Origin: Actinorugispora endophytica | Lineage (GTDB): Bacteria; Actinomycetota; Actinomycetes; Streptosporangiales; Streptosporangiaceae | Assembly (NCBI RefSeq): GCF_004363075.1 | Contig: NZ_SNYN01000001.1 | Location: 161,847 to 225,846 of the forward strand | Reading direction: 5' to 3' | DNA: 64,000 nt | In this document: positions 28,901-37,198 of the stretch, piece by piece | How positions within the stretch are numbered: position 1 is the first letter of the stretch | Layout of the letters: each line of letters begins with the position of its first letter | Notes under the pieces: generated by a model | The model's input: the letters and a program-made list of their open reading frames with translations, nothing else | Told to the model about the DNA's origin: nothing | Databases searched by the model: none | Made by a program: the position numbers and the translations under genes

Positions 28901-29564
28901 CGCCCAGCACACCGAGACCGGTGCGGGCATGTACGTGGCGATGAAGGACCTGGAGATCCGCGGCGCCGGCAACATCCTGGGCGCCGAGCAGTCCGGCAGC
29001 ATCGCGGGCGTGGGCTTCGACCTGTACGTGCGCATGGTCGGCGAGGCGGTGCGCGAGCTCAAGGGCGACCCGAACGCGGTCGAGGAGGTCGAGACCAGGG
29101 TCGAGCTGCCCATCGACGCGCACATCCCGCACGACTACGTCCCGGGTGAGCGGCTGCGGCTCGAGGCGTACCGGCGTATCGCCGGGGTCGGCGGCGAGGA
29201 GGACATCGCCGCGGTGCGCGAGGAGCTGACCGACCGGTACGGCGAACCCCCGCAGCCGGTGGACAACCTGCTGGCGGTCGCGCGGTTCCGGGTGCTCGCC
29301 AAGAGCGCGGGGCTCACCGACGTGATCCAGCAGGGCGGCCAGATCCGCTTCGCCCCGGTGGACCTGCGCGAGTCCCAGCAGCTGCGGGTGCGGCGGCTCT
29401 ACCCCAAGTCGCTCCACAAGGAGTCGGCCCGGACCCTGCTCGTCCCGCTTCCCAAGGCGTCCGGCATCGGCGGCAAGCCGCTGCGCGACCTGGCGCTGCT
29501 CACCTGGGCCACCGAGCTGGTCGAGGCGGTCTTCGAACCGGGCCGCAGGCGCCCCCAGGGCTGA
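25980..29564 (+). CDS. mfd: Transcription-repair coupling factor
   Basis: A 1194-residue Mfd that dislodges RNA polymerase stalled at DNA lesions and recruits UvrA. The UvrB-like module is at about 1-340, and the CarD-like RNA-polymerase-interaction domain starts near residue 512 (LKPGDYIVHEQHGVGRYI). The RecG-like helicase follows, with Walker A GDVGYGKTE (about 668) and the DEEQ box DEEQRFG (about 769). The TRCF regulatory domain is at the C-terminus. ATG 25980 gives the usual MSLSGLLSVV start; its ribosome site is weak. It is divergent from the cysC-type gene. Confidence 0.97.
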   Translation: MSLSGLLSVVSGDPALGKAIDTARGGRDPRLDIVAPPALRPFVVAGLAADAPVGAGRPVLAITATEREASDLTGALGSLLPADSVALFPAWETLPHERLSPRSDTVGQRLAVLRRLAHPDPSDPLTAPLRVVVAPIRAALQPLVAGLGDLRPVRLRAGDEASPDDVVRSLVEAGYARVDLVEKRGDIAVRGGILDVFPPTEEHPLRLEFWGDTVEEIRYFQVADQRSIAGADRTGASADSGLFAPPCRELLLTDAVRERARSLSVEHPSLSDILGKLAEGVTVEGMEAFAPVLSERMELLLDLLPEGSHIVGCDPERIRTRSQELVATSKEFLDASWINAASGGEAPIDLGASAYQSIADLRSRADQIGLPWWTVTPFDAGVPASAEEDDSVLVGATASDEYRGDTERALADVKSWLHDEWRVVLLTPGHGPAERLLSMLRDAGLGARLRTELPEPPEASVATVTTGLIERGFVWRSVRLVVLTETDLVGQRSSTRDMRRMPSRRRGGVDPLQLKPGDYIVHEQHGVGRYIEMVSRSIQGATREYLLIEYAPSKRGQPGDRLFVPTDQLDEVTRYVGGDAPALSKMGGAEWTKTKNRARKIVREIAGDLIRLYSARQASPGHPFAPDTPWQRELEDAFPYMETPDQLAAIDEVKRDMEKPLPMDRLICGDVGYGKTEVAVRAAFKAVQDGKQVALLVPTTLLVQQHLSTFSERYASFPVTVKPMSRFQTDSEIERTREGMLSGDVDVVIGTHRLLSSETRFKNLGLVIIDEEQRFGVEHKEALKRLRTQVDVLAMSATPIPRTLEMGLTGIREMTTILTPPEERHPVLTFVGPYDEKQIAAAVRRELMREGQVFFVHNRVASIDRVAATLSRLVPEARVAYAHGQMNEQQLEKVMVDFWEKNFDVLVSTTIVESGLDVPNANTLIVDRADNYGLSQLHQLRGRVGRGRERAYAYFLYPADKPLTETAHERLATVAQHTETGAGMYVAMKDLEIRGAGNILGAEQSGSIAGVGFDLYVRMVGEAVRELKGDPNAVEEVETRVELPIDAHIPHDYVPGERLRLEAYRRIAGVGGEEDIAAVREELTDRYGEPPQPVDNLLAVARFRVLAKSAGLTDVIQQGGQIRFAPVDLRESQQLRVRRLYPKSLHKESARTLLVPLPKASGIGGKPLRDLALLTWATELVEAVFEPGRRRPQG

Positions 29565-30172
29565 CCCTTCCGAAGGACGCCCGCCACGGTTGCGGCCGGG
29601 GTCCGGCTCGGTGGTGCGGGGTGTGCGCGGCGGCAAGCCGCGGTCCTTCCTCCCGCTCCGCCACGCGTGCCCGCTGAGCAGGAAGCCCTCCTGGGAGGTT
29701 CCGCCGCGGGGGTCCGGTGGCGCGCGTCCGGATCATCGGGAACCTGAGCGGGCCTTCGAAGACCACGCGGCCTTCGCGAAGCGACGGCGGCGCGAGCACA
29801 CGCCGCCGCCCGCCCGCCGTTCCCGGGGTCCGGGGCGTCCGTCCCGTGCGGCCGGATCGTAAAGTCTCCGGCGATCCCCGGTTCATCGCCGATTCTCGAC
29901 ACAACTGGAGCGACTACTCTTAGTATTCGATTATTCACTATAAGTGCCAGCTGTGGAGAAGGACGATCGCCCGATGGAAACCGCCTCCGGCCCCGAACCC
30001 GCCGACCACACGGCCCTTCCGCGACGGCGCCGGGCTGCCGTCGCCGCTGGTGCGGCCCCTTCGGACGCCGGCAGGGGCGGGGGCGCCGCCGACCCGTCAC
30101 CGCGACGATGACGCCCGTCGCGGCCCCGCTTCGGCGGCGGACGGGCCCGCCCGCTCCCGGGGGTGGCGTCCG
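29565..30172. other. Intergenic region with AT-rich promoter and a possible 45-codon ORF
   Basis: The first 350 bp show no recognisable gene. An unusually AT-rich stretch (29918-29950, with TTAGTATTCGATTATTC) marks a likely promoter for the genes to the right. After AGAAGGA, a frame from ATG 29974 to TGA 30111 could encode a 45-residue Ala/Pro/Arg-rich peptide of no known family, possibly a leader. Confidence 0.4.
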
Positions 30173-31408
30173 GTGAGCGACGAGACCGCCTACCTGACCG
30201 ACCTCGCCGAGGTGCTGTGGCCGTGCGGCGGACTGCTGGGCCGCCGCAACCGGCCGCTCCGGAGCGCGTCGAAGGCGTCCGGCACCCCGCTCGGCCCGAT
30301 CCGCGAGTACCTCCCGATCCCCTCGGCGTACAACCCGCGGGTGATCCTCCCCGCCACCGACCGGTACGCCGCCGTGCGCGGCATCGCGGCGTTCACGCAG
30401 CGGCACTCGTTCGGGGAGCGGCTGAGGGCGGCCCTGCTGAGCACGGCGTTCGCGAGCGGGATGGCCCCGCTGCTGCTGCGCGACCGGCTCCGGGTCGGGT
30501 CTGGGCACACCATCGAGCACGCGCTCTCGGAAGCCCTGGGCCGCGAACTCGTCATCGCCATCCACGTCGGCCCGCCGCGCGCCAACCGCAAACCCGTCCT
30601 GCTGCTGCTCACCCCCGAAGGGCGGACCGCCGGCTACGCCAAGGTGGGGGTGAACGCCCTGACCTCGCGGCTGGTCGCCGCCGAGACCGACGCGCTTCGC
30701 CTGCTCTCGGGCACGCCCCTGCGGGACGTGACGGTGCCGCGGCTGCTGCACGCGGGCGAGTGGAACAGCCGCCCCCTGCTGGTGCAGGAGGCCCTGCCGA
30801 TCGGAAGCCGGACGGACCGGCCGACCAGGCGCCAACTGCTGCGCTGCGTCGTCCAGGTGGCGGGCCTGGAGCCGATCACCCGGCGGCCGCTGGCCGCCTC
30901 GCCCTACCTGCGGGCGCTGGCCGGCCGGGTGGCGGCCCTGGGCGACCGCCCCGAGGCGGGCGCGCTGGGTGCCGCGCTGAGGCGGCTGCCCGACGTCCGG
31001 ATGCCGTTCGGCGCCTGGCACGGCGACCTGACCAGGTGGAACGTCGCCAGCACGGCCCGGCGGGCGTTCCTGTGGGACTGGGAGCGCCTGGCCTTCGGAG
31101 TCCCGGTGGGATTCGACGCGCTGCACTACGAGCTGAACGAGTCGGTGCAGGCCGGCGTGCGCCAGGGGGTGCGGCGGTGGCTCGACAGCGGCTCGGCGCT
31201 CCTGGCCGATCCCGTGCTGGCCGCGACCGGGCTCAGGCGCTCGGCCGCGGCCACCGTGATGGCGCTGTACCTCGTCGACCTGGCCACCCGCTACCTGCAC
31301 GACCGCCAGGCCGAGGCCGGAGGCCGCCTGGCCGCCGTGGACGACTGGCTGCTCCCCGCCCTGGCGGACCTGGAGGAGCGCGCCATCCGCGAGGCCGCCT
31401 CGAACTGA
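30173..31408 (+). CDS. APH-like phosphotransferase, probably for a glycan or lipid carrier
   Basis: A 411-residue protein of the aminoglycoside-phosphotransferase/choline-kinase superfamily. The catalytic loop is GAWHGDLTRWNVA (H283, D285) and the metal-binding motif is LWDWE (D302), with an N-terminal half carrying GYAKVG and LLVQEALP strands. GTG 30173 follows GGGGGTGG. Its neighbours are a sulfotransferase and an Alg14-like glycosyltransferase component, so the substrate is more likely a polysaccharide precursor than an antibiotic. The N-terminal 150 residues have no clear match. Confidence 0.65.
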   Translation: MSDETAYLTDLAEVLWPCGGLLGRRNRPLRSASKASGTPLGPIREYLPIPSAYNPRVILPATDRYAAVRGIAAFTQRHSFGERLRAALLSTAFASGMAPLLLRDRLRVGSGHTIEHALSEALGRELVIAIHVGPPRANRKPVLLLLTPEGRTAGYAKVGVNALTSRLVAAETDALRLLSGTPLRDVTVPRLLHAGEWNSRPLLVQEALPIGSRTDRPTRRQLLRCVVQVAGLEPITRRPLAASPYLRALAGRVAALGDRPEAGALGAALRRLPDVRMPFGAWHGDLTRWNVASTARRAFLWDWERLAFGVPVGFDALHYELNESVQAGVRQGVRRWLDSGSALLADPVLAATGLRRSAAATVMALYLVDLATRYLHDRQAEAGGRLAAVDDWLLPALADLEERAIREAASN

Positions 31409-31495
31409 CCCCGGCCGGGACCGGTCCGACTCCGGTCCCGGCCGACCCGAAGGGCGCACCACCGGTGCGCCGTCCCGAACGAGCGAGGAAGACCC

Positions 31496-32371
31496 TTGAC
31501 CAAGACCATCTCCGCGCAGCGGTCCGACCGTCCCCGCCTGAGGAACGCGATCCAGTCGGTGTCGAACGCGTTCGGCCAGCTCACCCGCAACACGCGCACC
31601 CTGCCCGACTTCCTCCTCGTCGGCGCCCAGCGCGGCGGCACGACCCCGCTGTTCAGGGCCCTGAAACAGCACCCGCTGGTCAAGGGGCCGACCCTGCGCA
31701 GGGGCGTGCACTACTTCGACGTCCACTACGACCGCGGCCTGGACTTCTACCGGGGCCACTTCCCGACCCTGTCGGCCGTGCGCAAGCACGGCCCCGAGGG
31801 CGGCGTCCGGGTGTTCGAGTCCAGTCCGTACTACATGTTCCACCCGTTGGGGGCCGAGCGCATCGCCCGGGACCTGCCCTGGGTGAAGGTCGTCGTGGCG
31901 CTGCGCGACCCGGTGGAGCGCGCCTTCTCGGCGCACGCGCACGAGTCGGCCCGCGGCTTCGAGACCGAGCCCTTCGAACGCGCCCTGGAACTGGAGTCCG
32001 AGCGCCTCGAAGGCCAGGACGAGTACCTGCTCACCCACCCGGGAGCGCGCTCCTACAGCCACCAGCACCACGCCTACCTCGCCCGGGGGCGCTACGCCGA
32101 GCAGCTGGAGCGCCTGGAGCGGTTCCTGGGCCGCGAGCGGATACACGTGGTGGAGAGCGAGAGCCTCTTCGAGGACCCCGAGCGGCACTTCGCCGCGCTC
32201 GAGGATTTCCTGGGACTGCCGCACCACAACGGCGTCCGCTTCGACCGGCACAGCGCCCGGACGCGCGGTGGCGTGGGCCCCGCCCTTCGCGCCCGCCTGA
32301 ACGACCACTTCGCGCCCCACGACGAGCGCCTCGCCCGCTGGTGGGGTCGGGTCCCGCACTGGAGGCGCTGA
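31496..32371 (+). CDS. PAPS-dependent sulfotransferase
   Basis: A 291-residue heparan-type sulfotransferase. The 5'-phosphosulfate loop is LLVGAQRGGTTPL (40-52) and the 3'-phosphate site is VALRDPVERAFSAHAHE (134-150), with R137 and S145 as PAPS ligands. HHAYLARGRYAEQLERL is the usual later motif. It would move sulfate from PAPS to a carbohydrate hydroxyl. It has no signal peptide, so it acts in the cytoplasm or at the membrane. TTG 31496 follows GAGGAAG. PAPS can come from the APS kinase 6 kb to the left, and the product PAP can be removed by CysQ 4 kb to the right. Confidence 0.9.
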   Translation: MTKTISAQRSDRPRLRNAIQSVSNAFGQLTRNTRTLPDFLLVGAQRGGTTPLFRALKQHPLVKGPTLRRGVHYFDVHYDRGLDFYRGHFPTLSAVRKHGPEGGVRVFESSPYYMFHPLGAERIARDLPWVKVVVALRDPVERAFSAHAHESARGFETEPFERALELESERLEGQDEYLLTHPGARSYSHQHHAYLARGRYAEQLERLERFLGRERIHVVESESLFEDPERHFAALEDFLGLPHHNGVRFDRHSARTRGGVGPALRARLNDHFAPHDERLARWWGRVPHWRR

Positions 32372-32489
32372 GGGGCCCGCCGCTGCCGGGGCGGCGGAGG
32401 GGAGGCGACCGGGGGCACGGCGGCAAGGCCGCCCCCGGCGGGGTCGCGCGGAACGGGACGGTCGACATGGCGGGACCGCCCACGACCAC

Positions 32490-32545
32490 GACTCTATTAC
32501 CTCAAGTCATAATTAAATTACTCTAAGTTATGCAATCATTGCGAC
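32490..32545 (+). promoter_or_regulatory. AT-rich promoter region before the Alg14-like gene
   Basis: About 50 bp with long A/T runs (CTATTACC, CATAATTAAATTACTC, TAAGTTATGCAATCATT) stand out from the surrounding high-GC DNA, like the region at 29.9 kb. Both precede genes of the sulfotransferase cluster and may share a regulator or an origin. Confidence 0.5.
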
Positions 32546-33004
32546 ATGGCATCTCCCCATGTCCTGCTCGTCGCCTCCAGCGGAGGACACCTCGCCCGGT
32601 TGTGGCCGTCGCGGCCGTGGTGGAACGAGCACGAACGATTCTGGGTCACCTTCCGAACCCCCGACGCGACGTCCACCCTGAAGGGTGAGAACGTCCGCTG
32701 GGCCCGCCGACCGACCACCCGGCACATCGGCGACCTGATCCGCAGCACCCTGCTGGCGGTACGCGTGTTCACGCGGCACCGGCCCGCCGTCGTCGTCTCC
32801 ACCGGCGCGGGCGTGGCGCTGCCGTTCTTCGTCATGGCCAAGCTGTTGGGCGTGCCGACCGTCCGCATCGAGGTCTACGACCGGATCGACACCCCCACGC
32901 TCACGGCTCTCCTGTGCCGGCCCTCCACCAGCCTGCTCCCCGCCCAGCGGGAGGAGCGGCGCGAGTCCACGCCGGCCTCGATCACGGCGGGACCGCTGCC
33001 GTGA
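32546..33004 (+). CDS. Alg14/PssD-like glycosyltransferase subunit
   Basis: A 152-residue protein matching the Alg14/PssD/EpsE type: VLLVASSGGHLARLW at the start, VVVSTGAGVALPFFVMAKLLG in the middle, VRIEVYDRIDTPTLT and a C-terminal GPLP. These proteins anchor an Alg13/PssE-type subunit to the membrane, and the pair adds a sugar to a polyprenyl-linked precursor. Its length is normal. The expected partner gene should follow directly, but only a short, broken similarity is seen there (see the pseudogene entry). Confidence 0.78.
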   Translation: MASPHVLLVASSGGHLARLWPSRPWWNEHERFWVTFRTPDATSTLKGENVRWARRPTTRHIGDLIRSTLLAVRVFTRHRPAVVVSTGAGVALPFFVMAKLLGVPTVRIEVYDRIDTPTLTALLCRPSTSLLPAQREERRESTPASITAGPLP

Positions 33005-33361
33005 CCTGCCGTCACCCCGGTCGGCACCGACCACCGCCTCGACCACGCCGGCGCCGCCTTCGCCGGCCTGCCGCGCTCCCGGACCGCCGAACCGCCCCCT
33101 CCGCCTTCCTGATCCGCCGCGCCGCCCCGGTGGACGGCGGCGGGCCGGCCGGCGAGGCGGTCCCGCGCGGCTGCGCCCGGGCGGCCGGACAGGCCGCGTT
33201 CGCCGAGACCGCCGACGAAGCACCGCTCGGGATCGCTCACGGACACCGGGAGCGCTGCTCCGAGCAGCCGAACGACCGCTTCGAGTCCCCGGACGTGCCC
33301 GCGGCCCCCGAGTCCTCCCGGGAGGACTCGGGGGCCGCGACGAGAGCGGGAGGTCCGCCCG
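33005..33361 (+). pseudogene. Possible decayed Alg13/PssE-like partner
   Basis: Directly after the Alg14-like stop and in the same frame, the translation reads VTPVGTDHRLDHAGAAFAG, resembling the start of PssE-type subunits (VTVGTDHxxFDRLV). A stop codon follows at about 33110, and no further conserved segment can be followed in any frame. There is no convincing start codon or ribosome site. It could also be ordinary trailer sequence. Confidence 0.35.
33301..33338 (-). terminator. 38-nt perfect palindrome after cysN
   Basis: 19-nt arms (33301-33319 and 33320-33338) are exact reverse complements with no spacer, 24 bp beyond the cysN stop codon. It probably terminates the cysQ-cysD-cysN transcript and blocks readthrough from the convergent Alg14-like gene. 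Confidence 0.78.
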
Positions 33362-34630
33362 TCACTCGGCGCGGACGATCATCCCCGCGCCGACCGTCGC
33401 GTTCGTCCCCTCGTCGATCAGGATGAACCCGCCGGTCAGCCGGTTGCGCTTGTACTCGTCGGCGAACAGGGGCTGGGTGACGCGCAGGTTCACCCTGCCG
33501 ATCTCGTTGAGGGACAGGTCCGCGGCGTCCTCCTCCCGGTGCAGGGTGTTGACGTCCAGGCGGTACAGCAGGTCGCGGACCACCACCTTGGCGGTGCGGG
33601 TGGTGTGCTTGACGACCAGCTTCGAACCCGGCGTGAGCCTGCGGCTCTCGGACATCCAGCAGATCATCGCGTCGACGTCCTGGGTGACGTTCGGCCTGTT
33701 GTTCGGACGGCAGATCATGTCACCGCGCGAGATGTCGATGTCGTCCTCGAGCAGCAGCGTCACCGACATCGGGGAGAACGCCTCGGCGACCTCGCCGTCG
33801 GCGGTGAGGATCCTGCTGATCCGCGTGCTCAGCCCCGAGGGCAGGTGCACGACCTCGTCGCCGGGCTTGAGCACACCGCCCGCGACCTGGCCCGCGTAGC
33901 CCCGGTAGTCGTGCAGCTCCGGGTCGTCGGCGCGGTTCGGGCGGACCACGTACTGCACCGGGAAGCGCACGTCGATCAGGTTCCGGTCCGACGCGATGTG
34001 CACGTTCTCCAGGTGGTGCAGCAGCGACGGGCCGTCGTACCACGGCATGTTCAGCGAGCGCTCCACCACGTTGTCGCCGTGCAGCGCCGACAGCGGGATG
34101 AAGGCGAGGTCGGTGACGTCGAGCTTGGTGGCGAACGCCGAGAACTCCTGCTTGATCTCCTCGAAGCGCTCCTGGGAGTAGTCCACCAGGTCCATCTTGT
34201 TCACCGCCAGCACCAGGTGCGGGACCTGGAGCAGGGTGGCCAGGAAGGCGTGCCTGCGGCTCTGCTCCTGCAGGCCCTTGCGGGCGTCCACCAGGATGAT
34301 CGCCAGGTCCGAGGTGGAGGCCCCGGTGACCATGTTGCGGGTGTACTGGATGTGGCCGGGGGTGTCGGCGATGATGAAGGTCCGCCGCGGGGTCGCGAAG
34401 TACCGGTAGGCCACGTCGATCGTGATGCCCTGCTCGCGTTCGGCGCGCAGGCCGTCGGTGAGCAGCGCCAGGTTGGCGCCCTCCTCACCCCGGGTGCGGC
34501 TGGTGCGCTCCACCGCGTCGAGCTGGTCCTCGAAGATCGACTTGGAGTCGAAGAGAAGGCGGCCGATCAGGGTGCTCTTGCCGTCGTCGACGGAGCCGGC
34601 CGTGGCGAACCGCAGGATGTCAGTACTCAT
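33362..34630 (-). CDS. cysN: Sulfate adenylyltransferase subunit 1 (GTPase)
   Basis: A 422-residue GTPase subunit of heterodimeric ATP sulfurylase, which couples GTP hydrolysis to APS synthesis. The G1 loop is SVDDGKST (13-20), G2 lies in GITIDVAYRYF, G3 is DTPGH and G4 is NKMD, then two EF-Tu-like beta-barrel domains. There is no C-terminal APS kinase fusion. Catalysis of APS to PAPS would be done by the CysC-type protein 8 kb away. It follows cysD by 129 bp in the same direction. Confidence 0.96.
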   Translation of the reverse strand: MSTDILRFATAGSVDDGKSTLIGRLLFDSKSIFEDQLDAVERTSRTRGEEGANLALLTDGLRAEREQGITIDVAYRYFATPRRTFIIADTPGHIQYTRNMVTGASTSDLAIILVDARKGLQEQSRRHAFLATLLQVPHLVLAVNKMDLVDYSQERFEEIKQEFSAFATKLDVTDLAFIPLSALHGDNVVERSLNMPWYDGPSLLHHLENVHIASDRNLIDVRFPVQYVVRPNRADDPELHDYRGYAGQVAGGVLKPGDEVVHLPSGLSTRISRILTADGEVAEAFSPMSVTLLLEDDIDISRGDMICRPNNRPNVTQDVDAMICWMSESRRLTPGSKLVVKHTTRTAKVVVRDLLYRLDVNTLHREEDAADLSLNEIGRVNLRVTQPLFADEYKRNRLTGGFILIDEGTNATVGAGMIVRAE

Positions 34631-34759
34631 GTGCAGCTAGTCCAAGTGCGTTGGCGCGGGTGGGTGGGGTCGGGAGGGCCGCGGAGGCCCGGTCGGGGCT
34701 CCCGGGCTCCTCCGGGCGGACGCCCCCTGCGGGGGCCGGAACGACTTCTCGGGCACGCC

Positions 34760-35689
34760 CTAGAAGTAGCCCTCGCGCTTGCGGTCCTCCATGGCGGCCT
34801 CGCTGGCCCGGTCGTCCGCGCGGGTCTGGCCCCGCTCGGTGATCCGGGTCGCCGCGATCTCCGCGATCACCTCGTCGAGCCCGGTCGCGGTCGAGCGCAC
34901 CGCTCCGGTGCAGGTCATGTCGCCCACCGTGCGGTACCGGACGGAAGCCTCGAAGACCTCCTCGTCCTCCTCGCGCGTGATGACCGGGGTGTCGGGCAGC
35001 AGGATGCCGTCGCGCTCGAACACCCGGCGGCGGTGCGAGAAGTAGATGGAGGGAAGCTCCACGCCCTCGCGCCGGATGTAGCCCCACACGTCCAGCTCGG
35101 TCCAGTTGGACAGCGGGAACACCCGGATGTTCTCACCCCGGTTGACGCGGGTGTTGTAGGTGTTCCACAGCTCGGGACGCTGGTTCTTGGGGTCCCACTG
35201 GCCGAACTCGTCGCGGAAGGAGAAGATCCGCTCCTTCGCGCGGGCCTTCTCCTCGTCGCGGCGGGCGCCGCCGAACGCGGCGTCGAAGCCGTGCTCCTCG
35301 ATGGCCTCCAGCAGCGCGGACGTCTGCAGGCGGTTGCGGCTGGCCCAGCGGCCGGTCTGCTCGGTCACCTTGCCGGCGTCGATCTGCTCCTGCACCGAGG
35401 CCACCACCAGGCGCACCCCGGTCTCGGCGACCCGCCGGTCCCGGAACTCGATGACCTCGGGGAAGTTGTGACCGGTGTCCACGTGCATGACCGGGAAGGG
35501 GATCGGGGCCGGCCAGAACGCCTTCTCGGCGAGCCGGAGCATGACGATGGAGTCCTTGCCGCCGGAGAAGAGCAGCACCGGCCGCTCGAACTCCGACGCC
35601 ACCTCCCGCATGACGTAGATCGCCTCGGCTTCGAGGAAGTCGAGCTGCGAAAGCTGATAGCGCCCGAGGGCTTCACTGGCCTGACTCAT
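34760..35689 (-). CDS. cysD: Sulfate adenylyltransferase subunit 2
   Basis: A 309-residue catalytic subunit of ATP sulfurylase, a PP-loop ATPase. The PP-loop is LLFSGGKDSIVMLRLAEKAF, followed by HVDTGHNFPEVIEFRD, FGGARRDEEKARAKER and PLSNWTELDVWGYI. The C-terminal RTVGDMTCTGAV and RKREGYF are hallmarks of CysD. ATG 35689 has GAGG six bases upstream and gives the standard N-terminus. It lies 41 bp after cysQ and upstream of cysN, so all three are likely one operon. Confidence 0.97.
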   Translation of the reverse strand: MSQASEALGRYQLSQLDFLEAEAIYVMREVASEFERPVLLFSGGKDSIVMLRLAEKAFWPAPIPFPVMHVDTGHNFPEVIEFRDRRVAETGVRLVVASVQEQIDAGKVTEQTGRWASRNRLQTSALLEAIEEHGFDAAFGGARRDEEKARAKERIFSFRDEFGQWDPKNQRPELWNTYNTRVNRGENIRVFPLSNWTELDVWGYIRREGVELPSIYFSHRRRVFERDGILLPDTPVITREEDEEVFEASVRYRTVGDMTCTGAVRSTATGLDEVIAEIAATRITERGQTRADDRASEAAMEDRKREGYF

Positions 35690-35730
35690 AACCCGCCTCA
35701 TGCTCGCTTCGCTCACCGGGCCGAGGGGCC

Positions 35731-36522
35731 TCAGGCTCCGGTGTGTGGACCCGCACTGTCCAGATCCGCTACGTTGCGAATACTGGCTAACAACATACTC
35801 GACAACTCCGGTCGGCATACCAGGATATCCGGCAGGTACGGGTCGGCTTCGTTGTAGGTCAGGTTAGCGCCGTCGATTCGGGAAGTGTGCAGGCCAGCGG
35901 CCCTGGCGACCGCCACCGGGGCCGCGCTGTCCCACTCGTACTGGCCGCCCGCGTGGATGTAGATGTCGGCGATCCCCAGCAGCACCGCGCAGATCTTCGC
36001 GCCCGCGGACCCCATCGGGACGAGCTCGGCGCCCATCCGGGTGGCCAGGCGCCGCACGAACTCCGGCGGCCTGGTCCTGCTGGTGGTGATCCGCAGCCGC
36101 TGCTCGGCCGGACGCTCCTCCGGCAGCCACGGCGGGTCCACCGTCGACAGCGTGCTGCCCTGCGCCGGAAGCGACACCGCGCCCGCGACCAGCTCGCCGT
36201 TCTCCCACAGCGCCACGTGCACGGCCCAGTCCATCCGGCCCTCTTCGGAGAACTCGCGGGTGCCGTCGAGCGGGTCGATGATCCACACGCGGCGCGCGCT
36301 CAACCGCTTGGGATCGTCCACCCCCTCCTCCGACAGCACCGCATCGCTGGGACGCAGCCTCCCCAGCGCGGAGAACAGGAACTCGTGCGAGACGCGGTCC
36401 CCCAGGGTGCGCAGCACCTCGGGCTCGTCGAATCCGCTGCGCGTACGCAACCGCGTCAGGTGCTGCCCGGCCTCGACGGCCAGGTCGCGCGCAACCTCAT
36501 GATCGTTTCTGATGGTGCTCAC
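35731..36522 (-). CDS. cysQ: 3'(2'),5'-bisphosphate nucleotidase
   Basis: A 263-residue inositol-monophosphatase-fold enzyme that hydrolyses PAP to AMP, removing the inhibitory product of PAPS reductases and sulfotransferases. Metal-binding motifs are LSEEGVDD (about 88), WIIDPLDGTREFS and the C-terminal QYEWDSAAPVAVARAAG. The start is assigned to GTG 36522; no strong ribosome site is present. Being first in the cysQ-cysD-cysN operon beside a sulfotransferase gene argues that sulfation, not only assimilation, uses this PAPS. Confidence 0.92.
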   Translation of the reverse strand: MSTIRNDHEVARDLAVEAGQHLTRLRTRSGFDEPEVLRTLGDRVSHEFLFSALGRLRPSDAVLSEEGVDDPKRLSARRVWIIDPLDGTREFSEEGRMDWAVHVALWENGELVAGAVSLPAQGSTLSTVDPPWLPEERPAEQRLRITTSRTRPPEFVRRLATRMGAELVPMGSAGAKICAVLLGIADIYIHAGGQYEWDSAAPVAVARAAGLHTSRIDGANLTYNEADPYLPDILVCRPELSSMLLASIRNVADLDSAGPHTGA

Positions 36523-37198
36523 CAGGCTCAGTATGCTCCCGCTCCACGGACGACCGCCGAACACGTTTTCCACGGAATCTGAACGTCCAGAGTCAGCGAC
36601 CAGTTTTCCACGGACCGCGGATCCAGGCGCACCGATTCCTCCCGCAAGGGGCCGGGCCGCCCGCGCACCTGCCACGGGCCCGTCGTCCCGGCACCCTGTC
36701 GCCTCCTCGGGAAACGGCGGCCGCGGACCGCCCGACGACATGCCGCCCTCGACCACGTTGACCAGCTGCGGCGGCCCGTCCGACGCACACCACCGCGACC
36801 ACGGCCCCACCCGGGTGACACGCGGGCCCCGCGCGCCGTGAGCACTCCGTCGTGCCCGCCGCGTGAGCGCGGCGTCGCCTTCCGCGACCCCGCCCCGACG
36901 ACCATGGTACGAAACCTGTGGAGCGCGGACCCGACCCCACCCCCGCCCGCCCTGGTCTTCCGGAAGAGCACGGGCCCCGGGCCCTCCCGCCCGGACGAGC
37001 GGCACCAGGCCCCCGGCGGCGGAGTCGACAGCGCCGGCGGCAGCACCGAGGCCGGCGTGTGGAACAGGACCCCCGGCGACGCGGGGCTGGCGGGGCACGG
37101 CCGCGCGACGGCGCGGCCCGGACCGACGCTGGGCAGGCTCCGGACGGAAGCCCCGCCACTCCCCGACCCGCGGCACGGATCGGGGACCCCGACCGCTC
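36523..37198. other. 676-bp region with no recognisable gene
   Basis: The region separates the cys operon from pth. Open frames on both strands are Arg/Gly/Pro-rich with no family features. It must hold the promoter of cysQ-cysD-cysN and the end of the pth transcript, but I see no clear hairpin, operator or RNA. Confidence 0.45.

Noticed and set aside
25959..29636. A 1225-codon open frame antisense to mfd
   Set aside because: Its composition (Leu/Val/Arg/Gly-rich, no domains) is the mirror of a high-GC coding strand. The plus-strand Mfd has all its motifs.
29974..30111. A 45-codon ORF after an AT-rich promoter
   Set aside because: It has a plausible ribosome site but low-complexity Ala/Pro/Arg content and no family. 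It is kept only as a note in the intergenic entry, not as a gene.
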